Notes under the pieces: model-generated
What the model was told of the DNA's origin: nothing
Databases searched by the model: none
Seen by the model: only the letters and a program-made list of their open reading frames with translations
Assembly (NCBI GenBank): GCA_905215945.1
Contig: CAJMRZ010000132.1
Coordinates: 1-5,053, forward strand
Direction: 5' to 3'
Source: an uncultured bacterium
GTDB taxonomy: Bacteria; Actinomycetota; Coriobacteriia; Coriobacteriales; Coriobacteriaceae
Length of the DNA stretch: 5,053 nt
Part shown: piece by piece, positions 4,836 through 5,053 of the stretch
Layout: every line of letters begins with the position of its first letter
How positions within the stretch are numbered: position 1 is the first letter of the stretch
Translations under genes and position numbers: made by a program

Positions 4836-5053
4836 ATGTTCGATCAGTTCTACACCACGCTTGAGTCCCTGGGCATCGTGCCGGTCGTCGTGCTCGACAA
4901 GGTCGAGGACGCCGCGCCGCTCGCGCATGCCCTCATGGCGGCCGGTATGGCATCTGCCGAGGTCACATTCCGCACGGATTGCGCTGCCGCGGTGATCGGA
5001 GCCATGAAGGAGGCCGAGCCCGATATGTGCGTGGGCGCGGGCACCGTCCTTAC
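4836..5053 (+). CDS. eda: KDPG aldolase (2-dehydro-3-deoxy-phosphogluconate aldolase), 3' end outside the window
   Basis: Only the first 72 codons are present. Eda cleaves KDPG to pyruvate and glyceraldehyde-3-phosphate through a Schiff-base lysine, and may also act on 4-hydroxy-2-oxoglutarate. The visible part has the family's opening strand GIVPVVVLDKVEDA (13-26), helix PLAHALMAAG (28-37), the EVTFRTDCA segment (42-50) with the catalytic acid/base Glu42 and substrate-binding Arg46, and VGAGTVL (66-72). The Schiff-base Lys lies beyond the window edge. It follows kdgK by 253 bases on the same strand, a long gap filled with hairpins. Together the two genes make the lower Entner-Doudoroff arm used for hexuronates, pectin breakdown products or gluconate. 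The ATG at 4836 is backed by GAAAGGA 5 bases upstream. Confidence 0.92.
   Translation, partial: MFDQFYTTLESLGIVPVVVLDKVEDAAPLAHALMAAGMASAEVTFRTDCAAAVIGAMKEAEPDMCVGAGTVL

Noticed and set aside
1..5053. CRISPR arrays, tRNA/rRNA genes, insertion sequences or phage genes.
   Set aside because: No spaced repeat array, cloverleaf, transposase or terminal inverted repeats were seen.

Overview
The window looks like a chromosomal piece of a high-GC Gram-positive gut actinobacterium, most likely Collinsella or a close Coriobacteriia relative. This is inferred from the GC-rich codon use, a GlnR-type orphan regulator of the actinobacterial kind, a short (445-residue) type I glutamine synthetase-family protein, and an Entner-Doudoroff lower-arm operon for uronate or gluconate derivatives. 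The genus cannot be proven from this sequence alone.

Layout. Positions 1-105 hold two adjacent hairpins; the one at 69-101 is a credible terminator for the leftward gene beside it. Leftward (minus-strand) genes then follow, read in transcription order from the right: a LacI-family repressor (3313-2291), a glutamine synthetase-family gene (2156-819), and a GlnR-like winged-helix regulator with a degenerate receiver (768-106). The last two are 50 bases apart with no terminator between them and probably form a nitrogen operon. The 134 bases upstream of the glnA-like gene carry a match to the actinobacterial GlnR box just upstream of a weak -35, as expected if the downstream regulator activates its own operon.

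Divergent from the LacI gene, on the plus strand, are kdgK (3548-4582) and the start of eda (from 4836, cut by the window edge). KdgK phosphorylates 2-keto-3-deoxygluconate to KDPG, and Eda splits KDPG into pyruvate and glyceraldehyde-3-phosphate. The kdgK promoter is followed at once by a tandem LacI-type operator (3416-3443), so the divergent repressor very probably controls this operon.

Most notable: (1) the glutamine synthetase-family protein aligns without gaps to canonical GSI across the metal-ligand region, yet it lacks three of six metal ligands and has Asp at the catalytic flap Glu, so it may be a regulatory or substrate-shifted pseudo-GS sitting beside GlnR; (2) the 253-base kdgK-eda spacer contains several hairpins, including an approximately 80-base stem-loop, with arms that can pair in alternative ways, which suggests a structured regulatory RNA.
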